64,000 nt of DNA from Pedobacter sp. (GTDB taxonomy: Bacteria > Bacteroidota > Bacteroidia > Sphingobacteriales > Sphingobacteriaceae): NCBI GenBank assembly GCA_031119475.1, contig JAVHXV010000001.1, forward strand, positions 481,016 to 545,015, read 5' to 3'. Shown in pieces: positions 1 to 9,823 of this stretch. The translations under genes and the position numbers were made by a program. The notes beneath the pieces were generated by a model that did no database searches, was not told the origin of the DNA, and saw only the letters and a program-made list of their open reading frames with translations. Each line of letters opens with the position of its first letter. Positions within the stretch are counted from its first letter, which is position 1.

Positions 1-1
1 G

Positions 2-1366
2 GGCAATAAATTGGTTGTAGGCTACCGTCAGGAAGTGCCCTGGTGGAATGGCAGTGCAAGGCCTTATGGTCTTAAAAACACAAAGTTCCATGTCACCAGA
101 TTTGTCCCTGGTCGTGCAGGAAATGGCCTGACAGATGATCTCGATTCAATAACGGATGAAATGGCCAAAGGCCCAATCAAAATTTTAGACCACAATTACG
201 GGCTCTGGTACGATCGTAGAAGAGATGACCATGAAAGGATCAGAAGAATGGATGGCGAAGTTTGGGCACCATTCTATGAACTGCCATTCGCACGCAGCGG
301 ACAGGAAAAAGCATGGGACGGACTGAGCAAATACGACCTGACCAAATATAACCTTTGGTATTGGGACCGTTTAAAGCAATTTGCAGATCTGGCCGACCAA
401 AAGGGATTGGTATTGATCCACCAAAATTATTTCCAGCACAACATCATCGAAGCAGGTGCCCATTACGCAGATTTCCCGTGGAGAACAGCCAATAACATTA
501 ACCAGACTGGATTTCCGGAGCCCGTTCCCTATGCTGGCGACAAGCGAATATTCATGGCCGAACAATTTTACGACATTAATGATCCCGTAAGGAGAAAGAT
601 CCATACAGCTTACATCCGCCAATGCCTTGCGAATTTTAAGGACAATAGTGGAGTAATCCAGCTTATTGGCGCAGAGTTTACCGGACCTCTCCACTTCGTA
701 CAGTTTTGGATCGACACGATCAGAGAATGGGAAAAGGAAACAGGCAATCATCCCCTTATTGGACTGAGTGTAACCAAAGATGTGCAGGATGCGATTTTGG
801 CCGATCCTAAACGTGCCGCAGTGATCGACCTGATTGATATCAGGTATTGGCATTATGAAGCAGATGGCAAAGTTTATGCGCCACAGGGCGGACAGAACCT
901 GGCTCCCCGACAACACGCCCGATTGTTGAAACCGAAGAAATCATCTTTCGAAGAAGTTTATCATGCCGTAGCCCAATATAAAAGTAAGTACCCACAAAAG
1001 GCGGTTCTTTACAATGGAGATAGTTACGATAGCTTTCCCTACGCAATTTTGATGGCAGGTGGTTCATTGCCAAGTTTGCCTAATCTTAGTCAAGAGGTAG
1101 TTAATTTGGCCCCAACCCTAAAGCCGATATTGTCTGTAGAGAAAAAGCAATACGCACTGGCTGGTCCAACAGCCGCAATCCTGTATAATGCTTCAGCAGA
1201 TGCTTTTAGCTTCGATCTACGGCATTCGGCCGGAAACTATACGGTACGGACACTTGATCCGAAAACTGGTCAGGTGCTGCAGACCATCAAGATCACTGGA
1301 GGCAGTATGGTAAAGATCAATAAAGTTTCAAATGGTGACGAATTACTCATTCTAAATAAATTATAG
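2..1366 (+). CDS. DUF6298-like secreted glycan-active protein, 5' truncated by the window edge
   Basis: The reading frame is open from the first bases, so the N-terminus, including any signal peptide, lies outside the window. A TTG at position 11 is only an apparent start. What remains (about 454 residues) has a TIM-barrel-like middle part rich in Trp, Tyr and acidic residues (for example IRYWHYEADGKVYAPQGGQ near residue 280) and a short beta-sandwich-like C-terminus. It resembles the DUF6298 proteins of Bacteroidota pectin loci, a family I recall but cannot test here. The next gene, a GH140-like lipoprotein, starts 4 nt downstream, so the two are probably co-transcribed. The exact reaction is unknown; a glycoside hydrolase acting on a pectin side chain is a reasonable guess. 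Confidence 0.6.
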   Translation, partial: GNKLVVGYRQEVPWWNGSARPYGLKNTKFHVTRFVPGRAGNGLTDDLDSITDEMAKGPIKILDHNYGLWYDRRRDDHERIRRMDGEVWAPFYELPFARSGQEKAWDGLSKYDLTKYNLWYWDRLKQFADLADQKGLVLIHQNYFQHNIIEAGAHYADFPWRTANNINQTGFPEPVPYAGDKRIFMAEQFYDINDPVRRKIHTAYIRQCLANFKDNSGVIQLIGAEFTGPLHFVQFWIDTIREWEKETGNHPLIGLSVTKDVQDAILADPKRAAVIDLIDIRYWHYEADGKVYAPQGGQNLAPRQHARLLKPKKSSFEEVYHAVAQYKSKYPQKAVLYNGDSYDSFPYAILMAGGSLPSLPNLSQEVVNLAPTLKPILSVEKKQYALAGPTAAILYNASADAFSFDLRHSAGNYTVRTLDPKTGQVLQTIKITGGSMVKINKVSNGDELLILNKL

Positions 1367-1370
1367 GTCT

Positions 1371-2798
1371 ATGTATCGCAGTATCAAAAGCATCTTGTTA
1401 GCCTTATCAATTACTGTAGCGCTATTCAGCTGTACAGAAAGAAATGAACCTGCAACAGAACGTAAGGTTTCTACCGATCCAAGAAGCCTTCAGATTTCTG
1501 AAAATAGGCGATTTTTGGTTACAGGAGATGGAAAGCCATTTTTTTGGCTGGGCGATACAGGTTGGTTGTTTAATCGGCTAACAAGGGAAGAAGCCGAGAT
1601 TTATTTCGAAGATCGGAGGAAAAAAGGGTTTAATGTGGTCCAGGCCATGTTATTGCATGATGTGCCTTCTAGAAATATCTACCGTGACTCCTCCGTGGTA
1701 AGAGCAGATGTTGGCCAGCCCATGGTAACTCCTGGCAATGATTTTAAGGACTCTGTAGCATACGACTATTGGGACCATGTAGATTTTATGATTAAAAAAG
1801 CAGCTGAAAAAAACATCTACATGGCTTTGGTACCGGTTTGGGGAACAAACGTGAAGGATAAAAAGGTAAAACTTGAATCCGCAAAAAAATATGCCGAGTT
1901 TTTGGGCAAAAGATACAAAGACCAATGGAACATCATTTGGCTCAATGGTGGCGATATCCAGGGAAGTGTAGAAAATAAGATTTGGAAGGCCATTGGCGAG
2001 ACTTTGCGCAAGTACGATCCGAACCACTTGATTACCTTCCACCCGCGGGGGCGTACAGCTTCTTCAGATTGGTTCCATAACGCAAAATGGCTTGATTTTA
2101 ACATGGTGCAGTCGGGGCATAGGCGATATAATCAGGATACCATCAAAAAAGAGAAAAATCATTTTGGTCCCGACAATTGGAGATATATCGAGGTAGATTA
2201 CAAACTCCAACCCATTAAGCCCACAATTGATGGTGAGCCCTCGTACGAAGACATTCCGCAGGGCCTTCATGACCCAAAAGAGCCGCGTTGGACAGCCGCT
2301 GATGTACGTAGGTATGGGTATTGGTCGGTATTTGCTGGCGCTTTTGGCTATACCTATGGACACAATTCAGTCATGCAGATCTACAAAAAAACCGATAAAA
2401 ATCCGGCATATGGGCCACGTGATGAATGGAAGGTAGCACTAAATGCCGAAGGAGCGAAGCAGATGATCTATCTTAAAAAACTGATGCTGTCGCGTAGTTA
2501 TTTAGATCGCGTGCCCGATCAGTCGATCATCGCTGGTCAGAATGGCGAAAAGTATGAGCATCTGGTTGCCACTAGGGGAAAAGATTATGCCATGGTCTAC
2601 ACTTTTACGGGAAGGAACTTTGAGCTGAACATGGGGAAAATTGAGGGTAAGAATGTCAATGCAACCTGGTACGACCCGAGAACTGGGCATGAAACTGCCA
2701 TGGGACAGGTTCCAAATGCCGGTGTTCGATTATTTGATCCTCCTGGAGAACCAAAAGACGGGAATGATTGGGTATTGATCTTAGATAAAATCAACTGA
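1371..2798 (+). CDS. GH140-family apiosidase-like lipoprotein (DUF4038 domain plus C-terminal beta-sandwich)
   Basis: This is a 475-residue lipoprotein: a hydrophobic leader ends in a lipobox with Cys21. The central DUF4038/GH140 TIM barrel starts with the motif PFFWLGDTGW (about 56-65). It has the expected GGD motif (Asp195) and the IDGEPSYE motif (Glu289), which match the acid/base and nucleophile sites of the family. The C-terminal 100 residues resemble the putative collagen-binding domain usually found on these enzymes. Characterised GH140 enzymes hydrolyse the apiosyl-galacturonic acid linkage of rhamnogalacturonan-II. The following gene overlaps its stop codon by one base. Family assignment is strong; activity on apiose is inferred from the family. 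Confidence 0.85.
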   Translation: MYRSIKSILLALSITVALFSCTERNEPATERKVSTDPRSLQISENRRFLVTGDGKPFFWLGDTGWLFNRLTREEAEIYFEDRRKKGFNVVQAMLLHDVPSRNIYRDSSVVRADVGQPMVTPGNDFKDSVAYDYWDHVDFMIKKAAEKNIYMALVPVWGTNVKDKKVKLESAKKYAEFLGKRYKDQWNIIWLNGGDIQGSVENKIWKAIGETLRKYDPNHLITFHPRGRTASSDWFHNAKWLDFNMVQSGHRRYNQDTIKKEKNHFGPDNWRYIEVDYKLQPIKPTIDGEPSYEDIPQGLHDPKEPRWTAADVRRYGYWSVFAGAFGYTYGHNSVMQIYKKTDKNPAYGPRDEWKVALNAEGAKQMIYLKKLMLSRSYLDRVPDQSIIAGQNGEKYEHLVATRGKDYAMVYTFTGRNFELNMGKIEGKNVNATWYDPRTGHETAMGQVPNAGVRLFDPPGEPKDGNDWVLILDKIN

Positions 2799-3730
2799 TG
2801 AAAAAAAGGGGTCCATGTCTTGTTTTGCAGCTTATTGTGCTATTTAGTGCAATGGCGATGTTAAGCGCGTGCTCCCACGATGCCTATATTTTTACCTCGT
2901 TCCGAGAACCGGCAAACGAAGGGTTGCGACTGCTCTATTCGACTGATGCCCTGCACTGGAAAGACCTGGACAGTATTTTTTTAAAGCCGACCATCGGAAC
3001 ACAGCGGGTGATGAGAGACCCGTCTATAGCTCAGGGACCTGATGGAACTTTCCACTTGGTATGGACATGTAGCTGGAAAGGTGATCGTGGTTTTGGCTAT
3101 GCCAGCTCAAAAGACCTCATTCATTGGAGCCCACAGCGCTTTATTCCCGTATTACAAAACGAACTCACCACAGTAAATGTATGGGCGCCAGAACTTTATT
3201 ATGATAGAGAGACCGCACAATTTATCATCGTTTGGGCATCAACCATCCCGTTTCGTTTTACCAAAGGGATGGAAGAAGAGGAAAACAACCATCGGCTATA
3301 TGCCATAACTACAAAAGATTTCGTTGCTTTCAGCCCATCAATGTTGTTTTATGATCCTGGATACAGCGTAATCGATGCCGTATTGACTAAGCGAGGCTAC
3401 AATGACTATGTCATGGTGCTTAAAGATAATACCCGTCCCAATCGGAACCTTCAGGTCGCTTTCGCTTCAGCTGCCCTGGGCCCATATTCAAAACCATCTG
3501 CCTCTTTTACGCCCAAGCTGACTGAAGGACCGACAGTAATCAAGAAAAATAATTACTACCTAATTTATTTTGATGCTTATGGCGATAAAAAATATACAAC
3601 ACTTAAAACCTATGATTTTAAGACCTATGAAGATATCAGCGCAGCGACATCCATTCCAGAAGCCCATAAACATGGGACGGTAATTAAGGTAAAGAAAAAC
3701 ATCATTAAAAATATATTAAATCATTTATAA
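2798..3730 (+). CDS. GH43-like five-bladed propeller glycosidase, lipoprotein
   Basis: A 310-residue protein with a lipoprotein signal (lipobox LSAC, Cys25). The GH43-type triad is visible: Asp74 in MRDPSI (base), Asp193 in SVIDAV (pKa modulator) and Glu243 in LTEGPTV (acid). GH43 enzymes are usually alpha-L-arabinofuranosidases, beta-xylosidases or galactosidases. There is no additional carbohydrate-binding domain, and the length fits a bare propeller. Its ATG overlaps the TGA of the GH140-like gene by one base, so translation is probably coupled. Subfamily and substrate cannot be read from the sequence. Confidence 0.8.
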   Translation: MKKRGPCLVLQLIVLFSAMAMLSACSHDAYIFTSFREPANEGLRLLYSTDALHWKDLDSIFLKPTIGTQRVMRDPSIAQGPDGTFHLVWTCSWKGDRGFGYASSKDLIHWSPQRFIPVLQNELTTVNVWAPELYYDRETAQFIIVWASTIPFRFTKGMEEEENNHRLYAITTKDFVAFSPSMLFYDPGYSVIDAVLTKRGYNDYVMVLKDNTRPNRNLQVAFASAALGPYSKPSASFTPKLTEGPTVIKKNNYYLIYFDAYGDKKYTTLKTYDFKTYEDISAATSIPEAHKHGTVIKVKKNIIKNILNHL

Positions 3731-3747
3731 ATAATAAGATATAAATA

Positions 3748-5580
3748 ATGAAGTGGTTTAAAATTTGTTTGCTGAGTATATTACTGAATTTGGGTTCGGC
3801 AGAAGCACAGGATACGGTACGTTATATCGGAAAAACATTGGTCAATGCAGATTATCACCATGGACAGCTTTCTCCAGTGATGGGCGTTCACAGCATCCAG
3901 ACTTTTAGGGCCAACCGCGAACGTCCAGAATTGGCCGAAGGTTTTGGGTGGACCTACAACCATGCACCTATGTTGGCGTATTGGAACAACAGGTACTACA
4001 TCGAATATCTGAGCAATAAATTGGGAGAAAGCATTGCTCCAGGCCAGACCCTACTCCAAAGTTCTGACGACGGATACACTTGGACCAAGCCTGTTGTCGT
4101 TTTTCCGGTATATCGCATTCCTGATGGGACCACCAAAGAAGGACACCCTGGAGTGGCCAAAAACCTCGATGCGGTGATGCACCAAAGAATGGGATTTTAT
4201 GTGGCAACAAATAAGATATTTCTGGTTTTGGGCTTTTATGGGATCAGTTTCGATGCCAAAGATGATCCGAATGATGGAAATGGTATCGGAAGGGTAGTGC
4301 GTGAAGTGCTTGCCGATGGAAAGTTGGGACCAATCTATTTCATCCACTATAATCCGAAATGGTCTGCCGCTAATACGTCCTATCCATTTTATACCACAAG
4401 CAAAAACAAAGCTTTTGTAGCCGCCTGCAATGAATTGTTGGCCAATAGATTGATGACCCAGCAATGGAATGAAGAATCTGATCGCAAAGATCCACTGATT
4501 ACCCTCCAGAAGCAATACAAGGCCTTTAGCTATTATCACCTTCCAGATGGAAGAGTGGTAGGGCTATGGAAAAATGCGCTCACCGCCATTAGTACCGATA
4601 ATGGCAAAACATGGCCAGAAAATGCGTCACGTGCACCTGGATTTGTCAATAGCAATGCTAAAATCTGGGGGCAAAAAACCGCCGATGGAAAGTTTGCTAC
4701 TATTTATAACCCTTCGGAATACCGCTGGCCCCTGGCTATTTCCACAAGCCAAAATGGGCTTGATTATACAAATCTATTCTTGGTCAATGGTGAAATCCCG
4801 CCCATGCGCTATGGCGGAAACTATAAATCCTATGGCCCACAATATGTTCGTGGCATAGTAGAGGGAAATGGCTATCCGCCAGATGGCAAATTATGGGTAA
4901 CCTATAGCATGAACAAGGAAGACATCTGGATTTCGTCCATTCCCCTGCCGGTGAGTGCACAAGCCAAATCAGATGTAAACGATAATTTCAATCAGTTAAC
5001 GGCAGGAAAGGAACTTGAACAATGGAACATTTATAGTCCGCTTTGGGCTCCTGTTAAGGTGGCCAATACTACTGGTAACCGCGTTTTGAGTTTAAGGGAT
5101 CAAGATCCATTTGATTACGCAAAGGCGGAAAGATTATTTCCGGCAAGTGCAAAAGCCATGGTGGCTTTTAGCATAACACCAAAGCAGGCCGATTTTGGAA
5201 CGATGGAAATCGAATTACAGGACGAAAAGGGAACGGCTGCTGTTCGGCTTACCTTTGATTCGACAGGAACGCTGAGCACAAAGGCCGGAGCGAGATATAA
5301 AAATTTCATGACCTACAAACCGGGCGAAAAATATGAAATCCAGATCAAATTGAATACATGGACCCGTTTTTATACGCTTACAGTGAATGGTAAGGAATTT
5401 ACAGGCCTTTCATTTGTTCCGGTCGCCACGGTATCGCGCCTGGTTTTCCGCACAGGCAGTGTTCGTCGGTTCCCAACGATAGATACTCCTGCAGATCAGG
5501 TATACGATTTGCCAAATGGTGGAGCAACTACAAAAGAGGCAGCCTATGAAATCGGATACGTTAAAACAGGAGGATTTTAA
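3748..5580 (+). CDS. Secreted sialidase-fold (BNR/Asp-box) propeller protein with C-terminal lectin-like domain
   Basis: This 610-residue protein starts with a Sec signal peptide (about 1-20, ending AEAQ). Asp-box motifs such as SSDDGYTWTKP and STDNGKTWPEN show a beta-propeller of the sialidase type in the first 410 residues. The last 190 residues look like a concanavalin/LamG-type beta-sandwich (VRLTFDSTGTLSTKAG, YTLTVNGKEFTGL). Sialidase-fold proteins in pectin loci act on diverse acidic or deoxy sugars, so true sialic acid cleavage should not be assumed. The next gene overlaps its stop codon by one base. Confidence 0.7.
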   Translation: MKWFKICLLSILLNLGSAEAQDTVRYIGKTLVNADYHHGQLSPVMGVHSIQTFRANRERPELAEGFGWTYNHAPMLAYWNNRYYIEYLSNKLGESIAPGQTLLQSSDDGYTWTKPVVVFPVYRIPDGTTKEGHPGVAKNLDAVMHQRMGFYVATNKIFLVLGFYGISFDAKDDPNDGNGIGRVVREVLADGKLGPIYFIHYNPKWSAANTSYPFYTTSKNKAFVAACNELLANRLMTQQWNEESDRKDPLITLQKQYKAFSYYHLPDGRVVGLWKNALTAISTDNGKTWPENASRAPGFVNSNAKIWGQKTADGKFATIYNPSEYRWPLAISTSQNGLDYTNLFLVNGEIPPMRYGGNYKSYGPQYVRGIVEGNGYPPDGKLWVTYSMNKEDIWISSIPLPVSAQAKSDVNDNFNQLTAGKELEQWNIYSPLWAPVKVANTTGNRVLSLRDQDPFDYAKAERLFPASAKAMVAFSITPKQADFGTMEIELQDEKGTAAVRLTFDSTGTLSTKAGARYKNFMTYKPGEKYEIQIKLNTWTRFYTLTVNGKEFTGLSFVPVATVSRLVFRTGSVRRFPTIDTPADQVYDLPNGGATTKEAAYEIGYVKTGGF

Positions 5581-7025
5581 TGAAGTGGGCTACAAAGTTG
5601 ATCGGTTTTTTAATGCTGCTGATGGTCAGCACGCAATTGTCTGCAAAAATATTGCTTCCTCAGATTTTGTCCAGCAATATGGTCCTACAGCGCAATAAAG
5701 CTGTGGTGATCTGGGGCTATGCTGCACCTGGTGAAAAAGTCAATGTCCGTTTTGCCGGACAAACAAAAAATACCACAACCACTCCGGCTGGTACTTGGGA
5801 AGTTACTTTGGATCCCTTGAAAACTTCGTCCGTTCCGCAAAGTATGTTCATTAGTGGCTCCAACAAGATTGAGCTTACCAATATTCTTATAGGCGAAGTA
5901 TGGGTATGTTCAGGGCAATCGAACATGGAATATGCGATGAGAAAGCTGGCCAAAATACCCAAGCCCTTAAATGAAAAGCTTGGATTTCCGAAAGATGAGG
6001 TGGCACAAGCCAAAAATCCCAACATCAGGATTTTCCTGGTCAACCGCAAAACATTGGCCAAACCAGATTCGCTGCACCAAAGTTGGAGCGTGGCGAGAGA
6101 ATCGGCATTAAAAGCATTTTCTGCGGTAGGCTATTTCTATGCCAAAACGCTGCAGGAAAAATTGGGCATCCCGATCGGAATGATCGAAACCGCGGTAAGC
6201 GGCAGCGCAATTGAACCTTGGATTGCCAAAGATGCACTATTGACCGAAGATTATTTTAAGGACAAAAAATTAAGCAACGATCCAGGAAAATTTTATGATA
6301 CGATGGTAGAACCGATGTCAAAATTCAAGATCCGAGGGTTTTTATGGTATCAGGGCGAGACCAATTGCTTCCTGAACGAAACCATCAGCTATGCCTATAA
6401 AATGAAAACCCTGATCAAGCTTTGGAGAACCGCCTGGCAGGACCAGAATGCGCCATTTTATTACGTGCAGATCGCACCCTATAATTATTCAAAACATTCA
6501 GGGCAAGTTGCGCTGGACGAAAATACGGAACCAACTTTTTGGGAAGCGCAGGCTGAACTGTTAAGGATGCCACAAACTGGAATGATTGCAACTACAGATC
6601 TGAATGATAATGGCGAAGACCTCCATCCGACCTATAAATGGGTGGTGGGCAAAAGGTTGGCCATGTTGAGTTTGGCAAAGACTTATGGAAATAAAACCAG
6701 GTATTCGGGACCTGTATTCAGTAGTCTATTGCAAAAGGACAATTCGCTTATCCTGAAATTTGGGGAGGCAAGCGGATTGGAATTTCAGCAGCCTAATCTG
6801 GCTACAGGATTTGAAATTGCAGGTGCTGATGGAAAGTTCTACGATGCAACAGCTAAACTTATAGGTAATACTGTCGTGTTAAATTCACCTATGGTTAAAA
6901 ATCCGATCTGTGCCCGATACAACTGGACGGAAACACCTAAGGGAACATTGGCCAATACGGAGGGATGGCTTGCCTTGCCTTTCCGGACAGATAATCCGTT
7001 GCACGCCCAGTTTAAGATCAACTAA
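5580..7025 (+). CDS. Secreted sialate O-acetylesterase-type SGNH esterase
   Basis: The 481-residue protein has a signal peptide (cleavage probably near residue 22, after LSA). It carries the SASA/SGNH blocks: GQSNMEYAMRKL with the nucleophile Ser, the block-III-like WYQGETN, and DLNDNGEDLHPTYKW with the Asp-x-x-His-type end of the catalytic site. The N-terminal 100 residues form the beta-sandwich usual for this family (MVLQRNKAVVIWGYAAPGE). These enzymes remove acetyl groups from sugars. In this locus de-acetylation of pectin side chains, before exo-glycosidases act, is the likely role. It is translationally coupled to the upstream propeller gene and followed after 1 nt by a GH2 gene. Confidence 0.85.
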   Translation: MKWATKLIGFLMLLMVSTQLSAKILLPQILSSNMVLQRNKAVVIWGYAAPGEKVNVRFAGQTKNTTTTPAGTWEVTLDPLKTSSVPQSMFISGSNKIELTNILIGEVWVCSGQSNMEYAMRKLAKIPKPLNEKLGFPKDEVAQAKNPNIRIFLVNRKTLAKPDSLHQSWSVARESALKAFSAVGYFYAKTLQEKLGIPIGMIETAVSGSAIEPWIAKDALLTEDYFKDKKLSNDPGKFYDTMVEPMSKFKIRGFLWYQGETNCFLNETISYAYKMKTLIKLWRTAWQDQNAPFYYVQIAPYNYSKHSGQVALDENTEPTFWEAQAELLRMPQTGMIATTDLNDNGEDLHPTYKWVVGKRLAMLSLAKTYGNKTRYSGPVFSSLLQKDNSLILKFGEASGLEFQQPNLATGFEIAGADGKFYDATAKLIGNTVVLNSPMVKNPICARYNWTETPKGTLANTEGWLALPFRTDNPLHAQFKIN

Positions 7026-7026
7026 C

Positions 7027-9792
7027 ATGATAAGATCATTCCTCATATCGCTTTTAACCCTGCTCTCTGTTTTTGCGCTACGGGCACAACAGACGCAAAA
7101 AATCTATCTATCAGGTACTGGCAATGACCATACCGTAAATTGGGATTTCTATTGCTCGGCAGGTGCAAATGGAGGTAAATGGACCAAGATACCCGTTCCT
7201 TCCAATTGGGAACTGCAAGGTTTTGGCAAATATGATTATGGTTTTGCTAAAGATAGCACACGCGGAAAAGAATATGGTCTGTACAAATACCAATTCCCTG
7301 TACCTAAAAATTGGCAAGGAAAGCAGATCAACCTTGTTTTTGAAGGCGTAATGACCGATGCCGAAGTGAAGGTCAATGGACAATCGGCCGGAGTTGTGCA
7401 TCAGGGCTCTTTTTATGTATTCCGCTATGATATTTCAGCGTTGCTCAAATATGATGATAGCAACCTGCTAGAAGTAAGGGTTGATAAACATTCGGCCAAT
7501 AAATCGGTAAATGAGGCAGAAAGAAAAGCAGATTTCTGGATTTTTGGTGGAATTTTTAGACCAGTGTACTTAGAAGGCCTGCCTAAAACGCATATTGAAA
7601 GGGTACAAGTTAACGCAGCTGCTAGTGGACTTTTTGAGGCAAAGGTGGTCAAAACTGGCCAGGCAGATCATTTGGTTGCACAATTGTATTCCTTAGATGG
7701 TGAACCCTATGGGAAGCCTTTTTCAGCTTCTTTCAGCAGTGACCAGACTTTTGTCAGGCATCAATTTTCCTCCCCGGCCTTATGGTCATCAGAATTTCCC
7801 AATCTGTATACCGTAAAATTTAGCTTGTACAAAGGCAAACAGTTGGTTCATACACTGAACAAAAGAATAGGTTTCAGGACCATCAGCGTGCGCGAACGTG
7901 ATGGCGTTTACATCAATGGCGTTAAAATGAAATTTAAAGGCGTCAATAGGCATTCTTTTTATCCTTCATCAGGCCGTACCACCAGCAAACAGATCAGCAT
8001 TGCGGATGTAAAATTAATAAAGGAGATGAACATGAATGCCGTCAGGATGTCGCATTACCCTCCTGATGGCCATTTCTTAGATGTCTGCGATTCCTTGGGC
8101 CTTTTTGTAATGGATGAACTTGCGGGATGGCATGGATATTATGACACGCCAACAGGCACGAAATTGCTCAAGGAAATGTTTGCCAGTGATGAAAACCATC
8201 CATCGGTTATTTTTTGGGCCAATGGCAATGAAGGCGGCCATAACCGCGAACTTGATCCGCTTTTTAAGGAAGAAGATCTGCAAAAAAGACCAATTATTCA
8301 TCCCTGGGAAGTGTTTGGTGGATTTGAGACCACACATTACCGTGAATTTAATTATGGGATTGGCAATTATGACCATGGCCATCAGATCTTGATGCCGACG
8401 GAATTTCTGCACGGCATGTTTGATGGTGGACATGGCGCAGGCCTTGAAGATTATTGGAATGCAATGTGGAATAATCCCTTATCGGCGGGAGGGTTCTTAT
8501 GGGATTTTACAGACCAGGGTGTAGTAAGAACAGATAAGAATGGAATGATTGATACCGATGGCAATCATGCCCCAGACGGGATTGTTGGTCCCTACCACCA
8601 AAAAGAAGGCAGCTTTTATACGATCAAAGAAGTTTGGAGTCCAATTTTTTTCGAAAGAAAAGAAATTACCGCTGCTTTTGATGGTCAGTTTAAGGTCGAA
8701 AATCGATTTGCCTTTACCAATATCAACCAATGCACCTTTCTGTGGAAATTAAAAAAATTTAATTCAAAAAGTATCGATAGTTTGATGGGGAATGTGAAGT
8801 CGCCAACCATCAAACCTTTTGAAAAGGGCTTCCTGCGGGTTGAATTGCCCAAAAAATGGAAAGATTATGATGCGCTTTATCTTACGGCCAAAGGACCAGA
8901 TGGAAATGAACTCTTTACCTGGAGCTTTCCGATTACCTTACCCAAAGATGTAGTAGCAAAGGAAGTAGCTAAAATGGCTTCCTCAGTTGTACTTACCAAA
9001 GAACATAACCAGATTTTGGAAGTGAGGGCAAACGGCATCCTTTTGAACTTCAATTTAACCAATGGTTTATTGATCAAGGCACAAAATGAGAAAGGGACTA
9101 TTCCATTGAGCAACGGACCGATTTTACAGGAGGGTGAGAACAATTTTAAAGGGATCGTCTATCAAAATCTGGATACCGCTGTTGTCGTCACCTCCACATT
9201 TAACAAAAAAGAAAGTTTTAACACGATACAATGGACCATTTATCGTTCTGGTATAGTTAAACTTAAGGTTAATTATTTTCCATCTGACTACTTTACCACC
9301 CTTGTGGGACTCAATTTTTCTTATCCGGAAGCAGAAATGAAAGGTGTAACCTATATGGGGAATGGACCTTACCGTGTTTGGAAAAATAGAATGAAAGGCA
9401 ATCAGTTTGGAGTTTGGGCAAAAAGCTATAACAATTCGGCCACTGGTGAACCAGATTTTAACTATCCCGAATTTAAAGGCTATTATTCCAACTTATATTG
9501 GTGTAAATTTATAGGAAAGACGCAATCGTTTAAGATTTATACCGATCGTGAAGATGTTTTCCTCCGTTTGTTCACGCCCAAGAAATCGAAAGACACGGAA
9601 TATGATAACTTGAGCCCGACATTTCCAAGTGGAGACATTTCATTTATGAACGGTATATCAGCAATTGGAACAAAGACCCAAAAACCAGAAACAACAGGGC
9701 CGATGGGTATGAAACATGTATTTTATGATTTTGACAAAGATCCAACAAGGGCGTTGAACATGACATTGTATTTTGATTTTTCGGGCAAATAG
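7027..9792 (+). CDS. Secreted GH2 beta-galactosidase/glucuronidase-family hydrolase
   Basis: I place the start at the ATG at 7027, not at the upstream in-frame codons, because only this gives a clean signal peptide (MIRSFLISLL to LRAQ) and it follows the previous stop by 1 nt. The 921-residue protein has the GH2 order: jelly-roll sugar-binding domain (PVPSNWELQGFG), immunoglobulin-like domain, and TIM barrel with acid/base Glu402 in NGNEGG and candidate nucleophile Glu459 in MPTEFLHG. The C-terminal beta-sandwiches contain MGNGPYRVWKNR, as in beta-galactosidase small domains. GH2 members act on beta-galactosides, beta-glucuronides, alpha-L-arabinopyranosides or galacturonides, so substrate is open. 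The protein is likely periplasmic. Confidence 0.85.
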   Translation: MIRSFLISLLTLLSVFALRAQQTQKIYLSGTGNDHTVNWDFYCSAGANGGKWTKIPVPSNWELQGFGKYDYGFAKDSTRGKEYGLYKYQFPVPKNWQGKQINLVFEGVMTDAEVKVNGQSAGVVHQGSFYVFRYDISALLKYDDSNLLEVRVDKHSANKSVNEAERKADFWIFGGIFRPVYLEGLPKTHIERVQVNAAASGLFEAKVVKTGQADHLVAQLYSLDGEPYGKPFSASFSSDQTFVRHQFSSPALWSSEFPNLYTVKFSLYKGKQLVHTLNKRIGFRTISVRERDGVYINGVKMKFKGVNRHSFYPSSGRTTSKQISIADVKLIKEMNMNAVRMSHYPPDGHFLDVCDSLGLFVMDELAGWHGYYDTPTGTKLLKEMFASDENHPSVIFWANGNEGGHNRELDPLFKEEDLQKRPIIHPWEVFGGFETTHYREFNYGIGNYDHGHQILMPTEFLHGMFDGGHGAGLEDYWNAMWNNPLSAGGFLWDFTDQGVVRTDKNGMIDTDGNHAPDGIVGPYHQKEGSFYTIKEVWSPIFFERKEITAAFDGQFKVENRFAFTNINQCTFLWKLKKFNSKSIDSLMGNVKSPTIKPFEKGFLRVELPKKWKDYDALYLTAKGPDGNELFTWSFPITLPKDVVAKEVAKMASSVVLTKEHNQILEVRANGILLNFNLTNGLLIKAQNEKGTIPLSNGPILQEGENNFKGIVYQNLDTAVVVTSTFNKKESFNTIQWTIYRSGIVKLKVNYFPSDYFTTLVGLNFSYPEAEMKGVTYMGNGPYRVWKNRMKGNQFGVWAKSYNNSATGEPDFNYPEFKGYYSNLYWCKFIGKTQSFKIYTDREDVFLRLFTPKKSKDTEYDNLSPTFPSGDISFMNGISAIGTKTQKPETTGPMGMKHVFYDFDKDPTRALNMTLYFDFSGK

Positions 9793-9823
9793 GTCAACCA
9801 TTATAACGTTACAACACGAAAAG

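Noticed and set aside
6910..7026. Longer N-terminus for the GH2 gene
   Set aside because: It would overlap the esterase gene by more than 100 nt and place the signal peptide internally.
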